In this document: positions 35,418 through 43,933 of the stretch, piece after piece
Layout: every line of letters starts with the position of its first letter
How positions within the stretch are numbered: position 1 is the stretch's first letter
Origin: Leifsonia xyli subsp. cynodontis DSM 46306
Lineage (GTDB): Bacteria; Actinomycetota; Actinomycetes; Actinomycetales; Microbacteriaceae
DNA: 64,000 nt
Assembly: GCF_000470775.1 (NCBI RefSeq)
Contig: NC_022438.1
Location: 744,001-808,000, forward strand
Direction: 5' to 3'
Program-made: the position numbers and the translations under genes
The notes under the pieces: model-generated
What the model was told of the DNA's origin: nothing
The model's database searches: none
Seen by the model: only the letters and a program-made list of their open reading frames with translations

Positions 35418-36932
35418 ATGGATGAGCACCACACCCAGCACCCGGCCGCGATCGACGCATCGGAGAATGTGTCCGATGTGCCGGACCCGGTCGTCGAGGG
35501 CCGCGACGTGCGCGTCGAGACCGATTCGCTGGGCGCCCGCGACATCCCCGCCGACGCCTATTGGGGTGTTCACACCTCCCGGGCGCTCGAGAACTTCCCG
35601 ATCGCCAAGCGCCCCATCTCCGTGTACCCCGATCTCATTGTCGCCCTCGCGAGCGTCAAACAGGCCGCCGCGCGCGCCAACCTCGAGATCGGTGTGCTGG
35701 ACGTACACAAGGCCGGCCTCATCGACCGCGCCTGCCAGCTAATCATCGACGGCCGGTTCCACGATCAGTTCGTGGTGGGCGTCATACAGGGCGGGGCGGG
35801 CACCTCGACGAATATGAACGCCAACGAGGTCATCGCCAACATCGCCCTGGAACTCGACGGCCACGCCAAAGGCGAGTACCAGCATCTCAGCCCGATCGAC
35901 GACGTCAACCGCAGCCAGAGCACCAACGACACCTACCCGACGGCGATCAAGATCGGACTAACCTTCGCGCTCGGCCATCTCCTGGACGAGCTGGCGCTGC
36001 TCCGCGACTCGTTCGCGAGCAAAGGCTCGGAGTTCCGGCGCATTCTCAAGGTTGGCCGGACACAGCTCCAGGATGCCGTGCCGATGACGCTCGGCCAGGA
36101 GTTCAGCGGTTTCGCCACCACGCTCACCGAGGACCACGCCCGCCTCACTGAGACCAAGTGGCTCCTCGCCGAGATCAACCTCGGCGCCACGGCGATCGGC
36201 ACCGGAATCACCGCGGACGCCGGCTATGCCGCTGCGGCGGTCAAACACCTCAACCTCATCACCGGCCTCCGCCTCGAGACCGCTCCCGACCTCATCGAGT
36301 CGACCAGCGATGCGGGCGCTTTCATGTCGTTCTCCGGATCGCTGAAGCGCAGCGCGATCAAACTCTCGAAAATCTGCAACGACCTGCGCCTGCTCTCCTC
36401 GGGACCGCAGGCCGGACTTGGCGAGATCAACCTCCCGCCGCGTCAGGCCGGTTCGAGCATCATGCCGGGCAAGGTCAACCCCGTCATCCCGGAGGTGGTC
36501 AATCAGGTCGCCTTCGCAGTGGCCGGTGCCGATGTCACCGTCACGATGGCGGCGGAAGGCGGCCAGCTCCAACTGAACGCATTCGAGCCGGTGATCGCCC
36601 ACTCGCTGCTCCAGAGCATCACCTGGATGGCTCAGGCGTTCCACACTCTCCGTGTCAACTGCGTGGACGGCATCACTGCCAATGAGGAGCGCCTCGGCGC
36701 GATGGTCGGTTCCTCGGTCGGGGTGATCACCGCGCTCACCCCGCACATCGGTTACGCGGCCGCGGCCGCGCTGGCGAAATCGGCGCTGCTGACCGGCCGG
36801 AACGTGGCCGACCTCGTGGTCGAGGCGAACCTCATGAGCCGTGTGGAGGTCATGCGCCTGCTGTCCCCGGCGCGCCTGTCGGGGCTGGAAGCGATCACGA
36901 CGGCCATCCCGGTGATCGACCAGGAGATGTGA
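35418..36932 (+). CDS. aspA: Aspartate ammonia-lyase
   Basis: Class II fumarase/aspartase enzyme that converts L-aspartate to fumarate and ammonia. From ATG 35418 it has 504 residues; the frame is open to GTG 35328 and the first 40 or so residues are not part of the fold. DSLGARDIPADAYWGVHT, GGAGTSTNMNANEVIAN, RSQSTNDTYPTA and the signature GSSIMPGKVNPV with the catalytic serine loop are intact. It is a single gene ending at a bidirectional terminator. Distinction from fumarase rests on the GAGTSTNMNANEVIAN region. Confidence 0.88.
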   Translation: MDEHHTQHPAAIDASENVSDVPDPVVEGRDVRVETDSLGARDIPADAYWGVHTSRALENFPIAKRPISVYPDLIVALASVKQAAARANLEIGVLDVHKAGLIDRACQLIIDGRFHDQFVVGVIQGGAGTSTNMNANEVIANIALELDGHAKGEYQHLSPIDDVNRSQSTNDTYPTAIKIGLTFALGHLLDELALLRDSFASKGSEFRRILKVGRTQLQDAVPMTLGQEFSGFATTLTEDHARLTETKWLLAEINLGATAIGTGITADAGYAAAAVKHLNLITGLRLETAPDLIESTSDAGAFMSFSGSLKRSAIKLSKICNDLRLLSSGPQAGLGEINLPPRQAGSSIMPGKVNPVIPEVVNQVAFAVAGADVTVTMAAEGGQLQLNAFEPVIAHSLLQSITWMAQAFHTLRVNCVDGITANEERLGAMVGSSVGVITALTPHIGYAAAAALAKSALLTGRNVADLVVEANLMSRVEVMRLLSPARLSGLEAITTAIPVIDQEM

Positions 36933-37013
36933 GGGTGTGCTGGCGGGGACCGGCTCAGCTCGGTCCCGGCCAAACCGGAACAGCGCGATCGTGTCTCGTG
37001 CCTGGCGCGGGGC

Positions 37014-37035
37014 CGTCTCGCAGAGCTGCGAGACG
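37014..37035. terminator. Hairpin between convergent aspA and FAH genes
   Basis: CGTCTCGCAG, AG, CTGCGAGACG: a perfect 10-base-pair stem placed between two converging genes, so it can serve both. Confidence 0.65.
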
Positions 37036-37089
37036 CCCCGGCAGACCGCCAGCCGTTCCCAGGGACTGCGGGCAAGCCGGACGTCGAGG

Positions 37090-37965
37090 TCAGGTGACCC
37101 GGCAGTATGTCGTCAGGTGGCCGATCCCGCCGATGGAGACGGTCACCATCGAACGGTCGTGGAGGAAGACGGGAGGGGTGCGCGAGTAGCCGGCACCGCC
37201 CGGGCTGCCGGTCGAGATGAGCGTGCCGGCCGGGATGGTCGCCGAGCGTGAGAGGAATTCGATGATCTCTGCCACCGAGCGCACCATATCGGCGGTGGAA
37301 GCGTCCTGCAGGATGGCGCCGTCCACATTGGTGGTGAGCCAGAGATCCTGCGGGTCCGGCACCTCGTCGGCTGTCACCGCGACCGGGCCGTTGGGCGTGA
37401 AGCCGTCGAAGGACTTGCAGCGCGACCACTGCGCCTCGGAGAATTGCAGGTCGCGGGCCGTTATGTCGTTCACGACGGTGTAGCCCCAGACATAGTCCAG
37501 GGCGTCCTGCGCCGGCACATCCCGAGCCGGTCTGCCGATGATCACGCCCAGCTCTGCCTCGTAGTCGACCTGTGTGGCGAGGTCGCCGGGCCAGGAGGTG
37601 GTCCCTCCGTGACCGGCGAGCGAGTTCGGCCAGAGCGAGAACACGGTTGCGGCTTTCTCGCTGCGCAGTTTGAGTTCGGAGGCGTGAGCCGCGTAGTTCG
37701 CGCCGATGGCGATCACCTGCGGGGGACGGAGGACGGCCGAGGCGTGGCGCAACTCCTGCAGCGGTATCAGCGGTGTCTTGGTCGTGACGGCTTCCCCCAC
37801 GAGGGCGCGGACATCGGCAAGCGCTTCCTCTCCGCGTTCGATCAGGTCTTGCAGGTCTCGGGGCGCCTGCGCCATCCTCTCATCGAGGAACAGAGCTTCG
37901 TCTCCGATGACGGCGGCCAGCCGCGGTTTCGAGTCGGGTGTTCTGCTCAGGTGCGAGAATCTCAC
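37090..37965 (-). CDS. Fumarylacetoacetate hydrolase-family protein
   Basis: A 291-residue FAH-domain enzyme. The core GANYAAHASELKLR, the metal-binding VDYEAELGVIIGR (Glu-x-Glu), GYTVVNDITARDLQ and KSFDGFTPNGPV are typical of the 2-hydroxyhepta-2,4-diene-1,7-dioate isomerase/acylpyruvase group that splits or isomerises beta-diketo acids. The ATG start directly begins with the conserved MRFSHL. The specific substrate cannot be read; acylpyruvates and aromatic catabolic intermediates are common. It is a single gene, followed on the same strand by nothing coupled. Confidence 0.87.
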   Translation of the reverse strand: MRFSHLSRTPDSKPRLAAVIGDEALFLDERMAQAPRDLQDLIERGEEALADVRALVGEAVTTKTPLIPLQELRHASAVLRPPQVIAIGANYAAHASELKLRSEKAATVFSLWPNSLAGHGGTTSWPGDLATQVDYEAELGVIIGRPARDVPAQDALDYVWGYTVVNDITARDLQFSEAQWSRCKSFDGFTPNGPVAVTADEVPDPQDLWLTTNVDGAILQDASTADMVRSVAEIIEFLSRSATIPAGTLISTGSPGGAGYSRTPPVFLHDRSMVTVSIGGIGHLTTYCRVT

Positions 37966-38010
37966 GGTCCAAGGTTATCGGGGAAAACCGTCAGGATACG
38001 AAACGCGCGG

Positions 38011-38787
38011 TCAGGCCAGGGCGCCGCCGGCAGCGCCCTGTGCCGGATCGGGACGCTCCTCCTCCCACCGCCGTCGCGCCTCCCACCGCCGCCACGGCGA
38101 CTCGTCGGGCAGATGCAGTCGCAGGGTCCCGAACGCCCAGCGCAGCCGCCGCCCCAATCCGCGCCAGGTCGAGAACGGTCGCGCGGAGATGCCGACCGTC
38201 AGCCGCTCGTCGAAGCGCACGGCCACGCCCGGGTCGAGATGGAACGCGAGGTCGAGGTCGTCATGCACCTCCCGCAGCGAACGGTGTACCCGCTCGCGCA
38301 CGCCCCACCACACCGAACGGCGCATCGCGAAGCTGGAGCCGAAGATCGGGGGATGCCCGAGCCAGATCCCCATCGTCCAGAAGTACGCGCCGATGTAGAG
38401 CAACTGCCCGAGTCCCGCGACGAGGACCCTGCCGTCATAGAACACGCCCGGCCCCGTCAGCACTCCCGTCTCTGGCGAGTCGGCGAACGCCGCCTCGATG
38501 TGCAGCAGCCAGTCTGCCGGCGGGCGGGAGTCGGCGTCCAGCCGGGCGATGATGTCGCCGCTCGCCGCATCGTAACCGGTGGCCGCCGCCGGGAAGATCC
38601 CGCGCACCGACTGCTCCAGGAGGCGCGCACCTCCGGCCAGGGCGACCGCGGCGGTGTCATCGCCGCTGCCGTTGTCCACCACGATGATCTCGTCGGCGGG
38701 TCGCAGCTGGGCGGCCAGATCGGCGAGGCAGCGCGAGAGCATCTCGGCGTCGTCCAGCGCGGGGATCACCACAGTGATCGAGGGCAC
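38011..38787 (-). CDS. Family 2 glycosyltransferase
   Basis: A 258-residue GT2 (GT-A fold) enzyme. The start [34 protein letters not shown], the DxD motif in [14 protein letters not shown], and a hydrophobic C-terminal region ([14 protein letters not shown]) are visible. It probably transfers a sugar to a lipid or polysaccharide on the cytoplasmic face of the membrane. No other glycan genes lie beside it, so the acceptor is unknown. The start ATG-side repeats the GTG options; the listed start gives the canonical N-terminal strand. Confidence 0.85.
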   Translation of the reverse strand: MPSITVVIPALDDAEMLSRCLADLAAQLRPADEIIVVDNGSGDDTAAVALAGGARLLEQSVRGIFPAAATGYDAASGDIIARLDADSRPPADWLLHIEAAFADSPETGVLTGPGVFYDGRVLVAGLGQLLYIGAYFWTMGIWLGHPPIFGSSFAMRRSVWWGVRERVHRSLREVHDDLDLAFHLDPGVAVRFDERLTVGISARPFSTWRGLGRRLRWAFGTLRLHLPDESPWRRWEARRRWEEERPDPAQGAAGGALA

Positions 38788-38841
38788 AGCGTCTTTCCCC
38801 TTTCCTGCCGGTGAAGCGCATGTGTGGCCTGTGGCGGAATC

Positions 38842-39360
38842 CTAGCTGTCGCCGCGGCCGTTGTCGTCCCCGCTGTCGAGGGAGCGCGCGAGGCACGTGC
38901 CTCGCGCGGCGGCTGTCCACAGCCGCATCCCGCGTAGCTCCGCCACGGAGCCCACCGCTCGCTGTGCGCGGCGAGCGCGCGTGGCTCCGCGGGCAGCCCG
39001 AGGCGCGCCGCACCCTCGCGCAGTGCCAGGTCGCCGGTCGGCGAGGCTGTCGCCGGGACCGCCGGTGGACTCCATCCCCGGGATCGCCCGTGCCGCCAGG
39101 AAGCCGAGGAGGGCAGCGCCGTCGGACGGGGCGCGCGCCGGCAGCCGGAGCGAGACAACGGCACCGCCCTGCCCGCTCTGTGCGCTGGCGGGCGTCCGCC
39201 GTGCGGAGTCCTGGATTCGCTCCCGGTGTCAGGTGGCACACCTCGGCGATCGTCTCGGTGAGCTGCCGCACGCTCGCGAATCCCGCCGCGAACGCGACAT
39301 CGGTGATCGGAAGGTCCGTCCCCGTGAGCAGCAGCCGTGCTGTCTGCGGTTCGCCGTACG
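38842..39360 (-). pseudogene. ada-alkA (methylated-DNA regulator/glycosylase) remnant
   Basis: Pieces of one protein are scattered over several frames: [20 protein letters not shown] with [12 protein letters not shown] (end of an AraC-type HTH), then a stretch read as APFDG-like AlkA N-domain, and [20 protein letters not shown] with [12 protein letters not shown] (end of the HhH glycosylase domain). The order is that of actinobacterial Ada-AlkA proteins that repair alkylated bases. The front half, the HhH-GPD core and several bases are missing. The gene is beyond repair and the strain may lack this adaptive response unless another copy exists. Confidence 0.7.
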
Positions 39361-39369
39361 ATACTCATC

Positions 39370-40761
39370 ATGAACGTCATCGACTGGCTCACGGCCGCTC
39401 TCGGAGAGGCCGCCGTCGCCTCGGGAGTGCTCACGACCGATCCCGCCCGGCTGGAGGCCGCACGGGCTGATCGTTCCGGATGGGCGGCCGATGGCCTGCC
39501 TCTGGCCGTGGTGGAGGCGACCTGGGTGGAGCATGTGCGGTCGACGATGCGGGCGGCGAGCGAATTCCGCGTTCCGGTGGTCCCGCGCGGGGCCGGAACC
39601 GGGCTCGCCGGCGGCGCGAACGGGTCCGCCGGGTCGATCGTGCTGAGCCTGGATCGCATGGACCGCATCCTGGAGATCTCGGCCGAAGACCAGCTGGCCG
39701 TCGTGGAGCCGGGAGTGATCAACGCCGATCTGAACACGGCGCTGGAGCCGTACGGACTCTTCTTCGCTCCTGATCCCGCCAGCAGGGCGGTCTCCACGGT
39801 CGGGGGGAACATCGCCACGAACGCGGGCGGGCTGCTGTGCGCGAAGTACGGGGTCACGAGGGAGGCGGTGCTCGGGCTCGACGTGGTGCTCGCGGACGGA
39901 CGCCTCATCCACACCGGGCGCCGCACCGTCAAAGGCGTGACGGGGTACGACATCACCTCGTTGCTCGTCGGCTCGGAGGGGACGCTCGGGGTGATCGTCG
40001 GCGCGACGGTGCGCCTGCTGCCCTCCCCGGAGGGGCCACCGACGACGCTCGCCGCGCTCTTCCCCGACATGCGTTCCGCCTCCGGCGCGGCCGCGCGGGT
40101 GACCGCCTCGCGTCTGCGCCCGGCCATCATGGAATTGCTGGACGCCTCCGCACTGGAGCGCATTGCGGCGCACCTCGGGGAAGCGGCGATCCGTGCGGCG
40201 TTCGGCGCTGCCGAGGGCTCCAGCTTTCTCCTGCTGAGGTTCGACGGGCCCTCCGCTCACCCGGACGGGGTGCGGGCCGCCCGCATCGTCGAGGAGGCGG
40301 GCGGAACGGTCCGCCTGGCCGCCGACGAAGCGGAGGGGGAGCGGCTGCTGGCGATCCGGCGCGCCTTCCACCTCGCGCTCGCCGCGTCGGGGTCGGTGCT
40401 GATCGAGGATGTCGCGGTGCCGCAGTCGCTGATGCCGGAGATGTTCGCCGCGATCGAGCGGATCTCGGTGCGGTACGGCATTCCGATCCCCACCGTCGCG
40501 CACGCGGGCGATGGCAATCTGCACCCCAATTTCGTGTACTCGGGCGCGGCGGCGGCGCCGGCGGTGTGGGACGCGGCCAACGAACTGTTCCGCACCGCCG
40601 TGCAACTGGGCGGCACGCTGACCGGCGAGCACAGTGTCGGCGTGCTGAAGCGCCGCTGGCTGGCCGAGGAGCTCGGGCCGGACTCCTATGATCTGCAACA
40701 GAGGCTGAAGTCGGTGTTCGACCCGCTTGGCATCCTGAACCCGGGAAAGGTGTTCGGGTGA
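39370..40761 (+). CDS. FAD-linked oxidase, GlcD/D-lactate dehydrogenase type
   Basis: A 463-residue PCMH-type flavoenzyme. The FAD site VVPRGAGTGLAGGANGS, DPASRAVSTVGGNIATNAGG and the C-terminal HAGDGNLHPNF and GTLTGEHSVGVLKR are intact. It would oxidise an alpha-hydroxy acid such as glycolate or D-lactate. I use ATG 39370, which begins the conserved N-terminal helix; a frame to 39337 exists. It starts right after the decayed ada-alkA, divergent from it. It is transcribed alone. Confidence 0.87.
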   Translation: MNVIDWLTAALGEAAVASGVLTTDPARLEAARADRSGWAADGLPLAVVEATWVEHVRSTMRAASEFRVPVVPRGAGTGLAGGANGSAGSIVLSLDRMDRILEISAEDQLAVVEPGVINADLNTALEPYGLFFAPDPASRAVSTVGGNIATNAGGLLCAKYGVTREAVLGLDVVLADGRLIHTGRRTVKGVTGYDITSLLVGSEGTLGVIVGATVRLLPSPEGPPTTLAALFPDMRSASGAAARVTASRLRPAIMELLDASALERIAAHLGEAAIRAAFGAAEGSSFLLLRFDGPSAHPDGVRAARIVEEAGGTVRLAADEAEGERLLAIRRAFHLALAASGSVLIEDVAVPQSLMPEMFAAIERISVRYGIPIPTVAHAGDGNLHPNFVYSGAAAAPAVWDAANELFRTAVQLGGTLTGEHSVGVLKRRWLAEELGPDSYDLQQRLKSVFDPLGILNPGKVFG

Positions 40762-40952
40762 ACCGGGTCGCTCGGCCGGACGCGGCCTGGGAACGCCTCG
40801 TGCGCTCTGGGTGAAAAGACTCGGCGCCCCGGTGGTGCGGCGATGCCTGCAACTCTCCCGGAGCGTCGAGCTATACCTCCAGGATGCCCCTGGCGCGCCC
40901 GGAGCGCAAGACCTTTTGACGCCGGCGGGGGTGGACGGGTTGGATGGGGGTC

Positions 40953-41327
40953 ATGGCAGAGAACACCAACGAGAAGCCTGAGATCGACGCTCCCGAGGTC
41001 CCGGCGCCCGAGACGCTGGAGATCGTCGACATCGTCGAGGGCTCCGGCCCCGAGGCGGCCCCCGGTTCCAAGGTCGACGTACACTACCTCGGCGTCGAGT
41101 ACGATTCCGGCGAGGAGTTCGACTCCTCCTGGAGCCGCGGGCAGTCCATCGATTTCCCGCTCAACAATCTGATCAAAGGCTGGCAGGACGGCATCCCCGG
41201 CATGAAGGTCGGCGGCCGTCGCAAGCTGACCGTCCCGCCGGCGCTCGCCTACGGCCCGGCCGGGGGCGGTCATCCGCTCTCCGGGAAGACCCTCATCTTC
41301 GTGATTGACCTGCTCGGCGTCAGCTAA
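40953..41327 (+). CDS. FKBP-type peptidyl-prolyl isomerase
   Basis: A 124-residue single FKBP domain with an acidic N-terminal tail (EKPEIDAPEVPAPETL). Key parts are SKVDVHYLGVEYDSGEEFDSSW, IKGWQDGIPGMKVGGRR and TLIFVIDLL. No signal peptide, so it acts in the cytosol to isomerise X-Pro bonds and help folding. ATG 40953 follows GATGGGGGTC; 40944 is an in-frame alternative. A long terminator hairpin follows. Confidence 0.9.
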   Translation: MAENTNEKPEIDAPEVPAPETLEIVDIVEGSGPEAAPGSKVDVHYLGVEYDSGEEFDSSWSRGQSIDFPLNNLIKGWQDGIPGMKVGGRRKLTVPPALAYGPAGGGHPLSGKTLIFVIDLLGVS

Positions 41328-41332
41328 GACCC

Positions 41333-41387
41333 CCGAGACAGACGGACGCTCCCCCGGCCCGGCCGCGGGAGCGTCCGTCTGTCTCGG
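41333..41387. terminator. Large terminator hairpin
   Basis: Arms 41333-41353 and 41367-41387 form a perfect 21-base-pair stem with a GC-rich 13-base loop, between the FKBP gene and the converging SDR gene. Confidence 0.85.
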
Positions 41388-41415
41388 ATGCGATCGGAGG
41401 CAGTGCGGTTCCCGC

Positions 41416-42170
41416 TCAGACCGCCGACCAGCCGCCGTCCGACGCCAGCACGACACCGGTCACGTTGGCCGAGTCGTCGCTGAGCAGCCAGGTGATCGCC
41501 GCGGCGAGCTGCTCCGGCTGAGCGACCGGGGGAACCGTGGTCTGCATGATCGGCCCGAGCCGCTCGCCCGCCCACGACGACTGGATCGGAGCCTCGATGT
41601 TCGTCGCCACGCCGCCGGGGGCGACGGCATTGGCGCGGACGCCCCTCGGCGCGTAGAGGACGCTCGTGCTCTTGGTGAGGCCGATGACCGCGTGCTTGGA
41701 AGCGGTGTAGGCCGCGCCGGCGGCCGAGCCGCGCAGGCCCGCCTCACTCGAGACGTTCACGATCGCGCCGCTGCCGGCCTCGACCATGAGGGGGAGGACG
41801 GCCCGGCTGAGCCGCATGATCGCGGTGACATTCACGCTGAACACACGGTCCCAGAGGGCATCGTCGACCTCGGCGGCCGGCAGGAAGCCATCCATGATGC
41901 CCGCGACGTTGGCGAGCGCATCCACTCGCCCGCCGCCTCCACGAGCTGGGCGATCGTCTCCTCGCTGCAGACGTCGCCCGCGACGGCCACGAGGTCGAGC
42001 CCCGGGTTCTCCGCCACCAGCGCGGCAAGCCGCTCCTTGGAGATGTCGCTGCCGATGACGCGGGCTCCCTCGGCGGCGAGGCGCAGGGCCGTCGCCTTCC
42101 CGATGCCGGACCCGGCGCCCGTGACGATGGCTGTCTTGCCGGCGAACCGGGTGGAATCGGTGGTGCTCAT
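41416..42170 (-). pseudogene. Short-chain dehydrogenase, one-base frameshift
   Basis: The start GKTAIVTGAGSGIGKATALR (Rossmann motif) through TIAQLVEAAG is in one frame. RVDALANVAGIMDGFLPAAE and the active site (Ser in IVNVSSEAGL, YTASKHAVIGL) through to GVVLASDGGWSAV are in another. The switch near 41933 needs a single missing base (the Arg codon after VEAAG). The whole would be a normal 250-residue SDR (3-oxoacyl-ACP reductase-like). A divergent TetR gene with a dyad between them probably regulated it. A sequencing error is possible. Confidence 0.8.
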
Positions 42171-42235
42171 CTTCTGTGCTCCTCGTGGGTGTCAATGACA
42201 TCGATGGTGTCCGATCGGACGTTCCTCTATTTATA

Positions 42236-42246
42236 GCACTCAGTGC
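42236..42246. promoter_or_regulatory. TetR-type operator
   Basis: GCACTCAGTGC, a perfect 11-base palindrome between the divergent SDR and TetR genes, with TTATA just before it. GCCATAATGAGGAG and GCCATAATGTGGAG follow as direct copies 27 bases apart. Palindromes of this kind are typical for TetR-family autoregulators. Confidence 0.6.
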
Positions 42247-42250
42247 CATA

Positions 42251-42886
42251 ATGAGGAGGCGACTTCGCCGCCATAATGTGGAGGTGAGTTCACCCGCCGA
42301 ATCCGCGCCGCGCCGCCGGGGCCGTCCCTCCAGGGTGGACCCGGAGCGCATCGCCCTGCTCGCGCTCCGCCGCTTCGCCGCGCACGGGTATGACGCGACG
42401 ACGATGGATGACGTCGCCGCCCTCGCCGGCGTCGGCCGGCGAACGCTGTTTCGTTACTTCCCGAGCAAACCCGAACTCGTCTGGGGCGGTTTGGAGCCGG
42501 TCGTCGAGCGGATGCGCGCCGTCCTCGACGCGCCATCGGCGGGGGAGTCGGTCCGCGACACTCTCGCCCGGGCGTTCACGCGCTCCCTCGACTTCGAGCC
42601 CGAGGCCCGGGAAGCGGCCCGCCTGCGCCTGCGTTTGATGGCGTCCGATCCCGAGCTGATCGCGTTCGGCGTCGCCCGCCTGGGCGCCAATCGGGATCTG
42701 CTGGCCGATTTCCTCGCCCGTCGCCTCGGCATCCCGAGCGATGGACTCCGCGCCCGGGTGCTCGCCGACGCCCTCAGCTCCGCCCCTTTCTCTGCGCTGC
42801 TCTGGTGGGCGGACAATGACGACGGTGCGCCGTCCCGCGCGGCGGTGGAGGCCGTGGACGCGGTGCTGCGCGGCGTGGAACGCTGA
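42251..42886 (+). CDS. TetR-family regulator
   Basis: About 211 residues from ATG 42251; GTG 42278 and 42284 are alternatives. The HTH is [20 protein letters not shown] with [36 protein letters not shown] resembles the MftR-like group. The C-terminal ligand domain is all-helical. It faces the SDR gene across a 100-base gap that holds a palindromic operator, so it very likely controls itself and that gene. The ligand is unknown; acyl-CoA is bound by MftR. Confidence 0.85.
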   Translation: MRRRLRRHNVEVSSPAESAPRRRGRPSRVDPERIALLALRRFAAHGYDATTMDDVAALAGVGRRTLFRYFPSKPELVWGGLEPVVERMRAVLDAPSAGESVRDTLARAFTRSLDFEPEAREAARLRLRLMASDPELIAFGVARLGANRDLLADFLARRLGIPSDGLRARVLADALSSAPFSALLWWADNDDGAPSRAAVEAVDAVLRGVER

Positions 42887-43025
42887 GACACGCTCGGGGT
42901 TTCGGGCGGGGGACGCATCTGCCGGTCTGGTAGACTCTTCCGGTTGCCGTCCAACGGCCGCGGAGAAAGAGAGCCCAGGCAGAAGGCCCCGGGCACCGCG
43001 CAACGAACGAAAGGGATCCCCTTTA

Positions 43026-43295
43026 ATGGCACTGGATGCTGAGACCAAGAAGGCGATCATCGACGAGTACGCTACCCACCCCGGTGACACCGGATCCCCC
43101 GAGGTCCAGGTCGCCATCCTGACCCAGCGGATCAAGGATCTCACCGAGCACCTCAAGGAGCACAAGCACGACCACCACTCCCGTCGTGGCCTGCTCCTCC
43201 TGGTCGGTCAGCGCCGCCGTCTCCTCGGCTACCTCGCGGACATCGACATCAGCCGCTACCGCGCCCTCATCGAGCGCCTCGGCCTGCGTCGCTAG
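43026..43295 (+). CDS. rpsO: 30S ribosomal protein S15
   Basis: A full-length 89-residue S15 with the conserved [16 protein letters not shown] and [20 protein letters not shown] that bind 16S rRNA helices 20-22. A typical leader with TAGACT about 100 bases upstream and GAAAGGGATCC before the ATG supports strong expression. In most bacteria pnp directly follows rpsO; here pnp lies 15.8 kb away (59127) with insertion sequences and an island between. A terminator closes the gene. Confidence 0.97.
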   Translation: MALDAETKKAIIDEYATHPGDTGSPEVQVAILTQRIKDLTEHLKEHKHDHHSRRGLLLLVGQRRRLLGYLADIDISRYRALIERLGLRR

Positions 43296-43345
43296 TCACA
43301 CGTCCTCGCGGCGGCCCCGGAGGTCGGTCGACGCCGCGAACGTCT

Positions 43346-43387
43346 GCGGAAACGGGCCGTGATCCTCGGGTGGCGGCCCGTTTCCGC
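43346..43387 (+). terminator. Terminator of rpsO
   Basis: GCGGAAACGGGCC and GGCCCGTTTCCGC make a perfect 13-base-pair stem with a 16-base loop, 50 bases past the rpsO stop. Confidence 0.8.
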
Positions 43388-43480
43388 GTCCGGGCATCGT
43401 CTCGGAGCCGTTCCGGCTGACGGCGGACTCAGTGGATTTCCCCCCTGCATTCGGATAACAGTATGCGGGAAGATGGGCGC

Positions 43481-43933
43481 ATGCTGCTTTCCCGTCTCCT
43501 GTCCGCGGTGACCGCGCTCTACCTCCTGGCCCTCGCGTGGATCACGCTGAACCCGTCCCCGCCGCGACCGCAGCGCAACAGTCTGTTCAAGGGGCTTCTG
43601 GCGGCGTTGGCCTCGTCGCCGCTGCTGAGATGGATCGATGGCGCTGTCGTGGAGTTCGCGGCCAACATCCTCCTGTTCGTTCCCTTGGGCGTGCTCTTCA
43701 CGCTCCGGTTCGGTCTCCGCCGGTGGTGGCTCGCTCTCGCGCTCGGGGCGGCCACGACGCTGACGATCGAGTTCGCGCAGCTGTTCATCCCCGAACGGGT
43801 CAGCGACCCGCGCGACCTGCTGGCGAACACTCTCGGCACTGCACTCGGCATCGCGATCGTGGCTGTCATCGCCAGGCTCCGGCGCGTTCGCCGGAGGAGG
43901 CGGAACCGGCTCAGCGGTCCCGCTCGCCCGTGA
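43481..43933 (+). CDS. VanZ-family membrane protein
   Basis: About 150 residues from ATG 43481 (GGGAAG upstream; ATG 43463 also in frame). Four membrane helices, with NILLFVPLGVLFTLRFG and the conserved IEFAQLFIPERVSDPRDLLANTLG typical of VanZ. VanZ proteins are linked to teicoplanin resistance in enterococci, but most relatives, including this stand-alone one, have unknown function. Its tail is very basic and runs 23 bases into the end of the converging GH2 gene. Confidence 0.85.
   Translation: MLLSRLLSAVTALYLLALAWITLNPSPPRPQRNSLFKGLLAALASSPLLRWIDGAVVEFAANILLFVPLGVLFTLRFGLRRWWLALALGAATTLTIEFAQLFIPERVSDPRDLLANTLGTALGIAIVAVIARLRRVRRRRRNRLSGPARP

Noticed and set aside
40762..40943. Possible short gene between the GlcD-like and FKBP genes
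   Set aside because: No frame with a ribosome site or protein-like composition.
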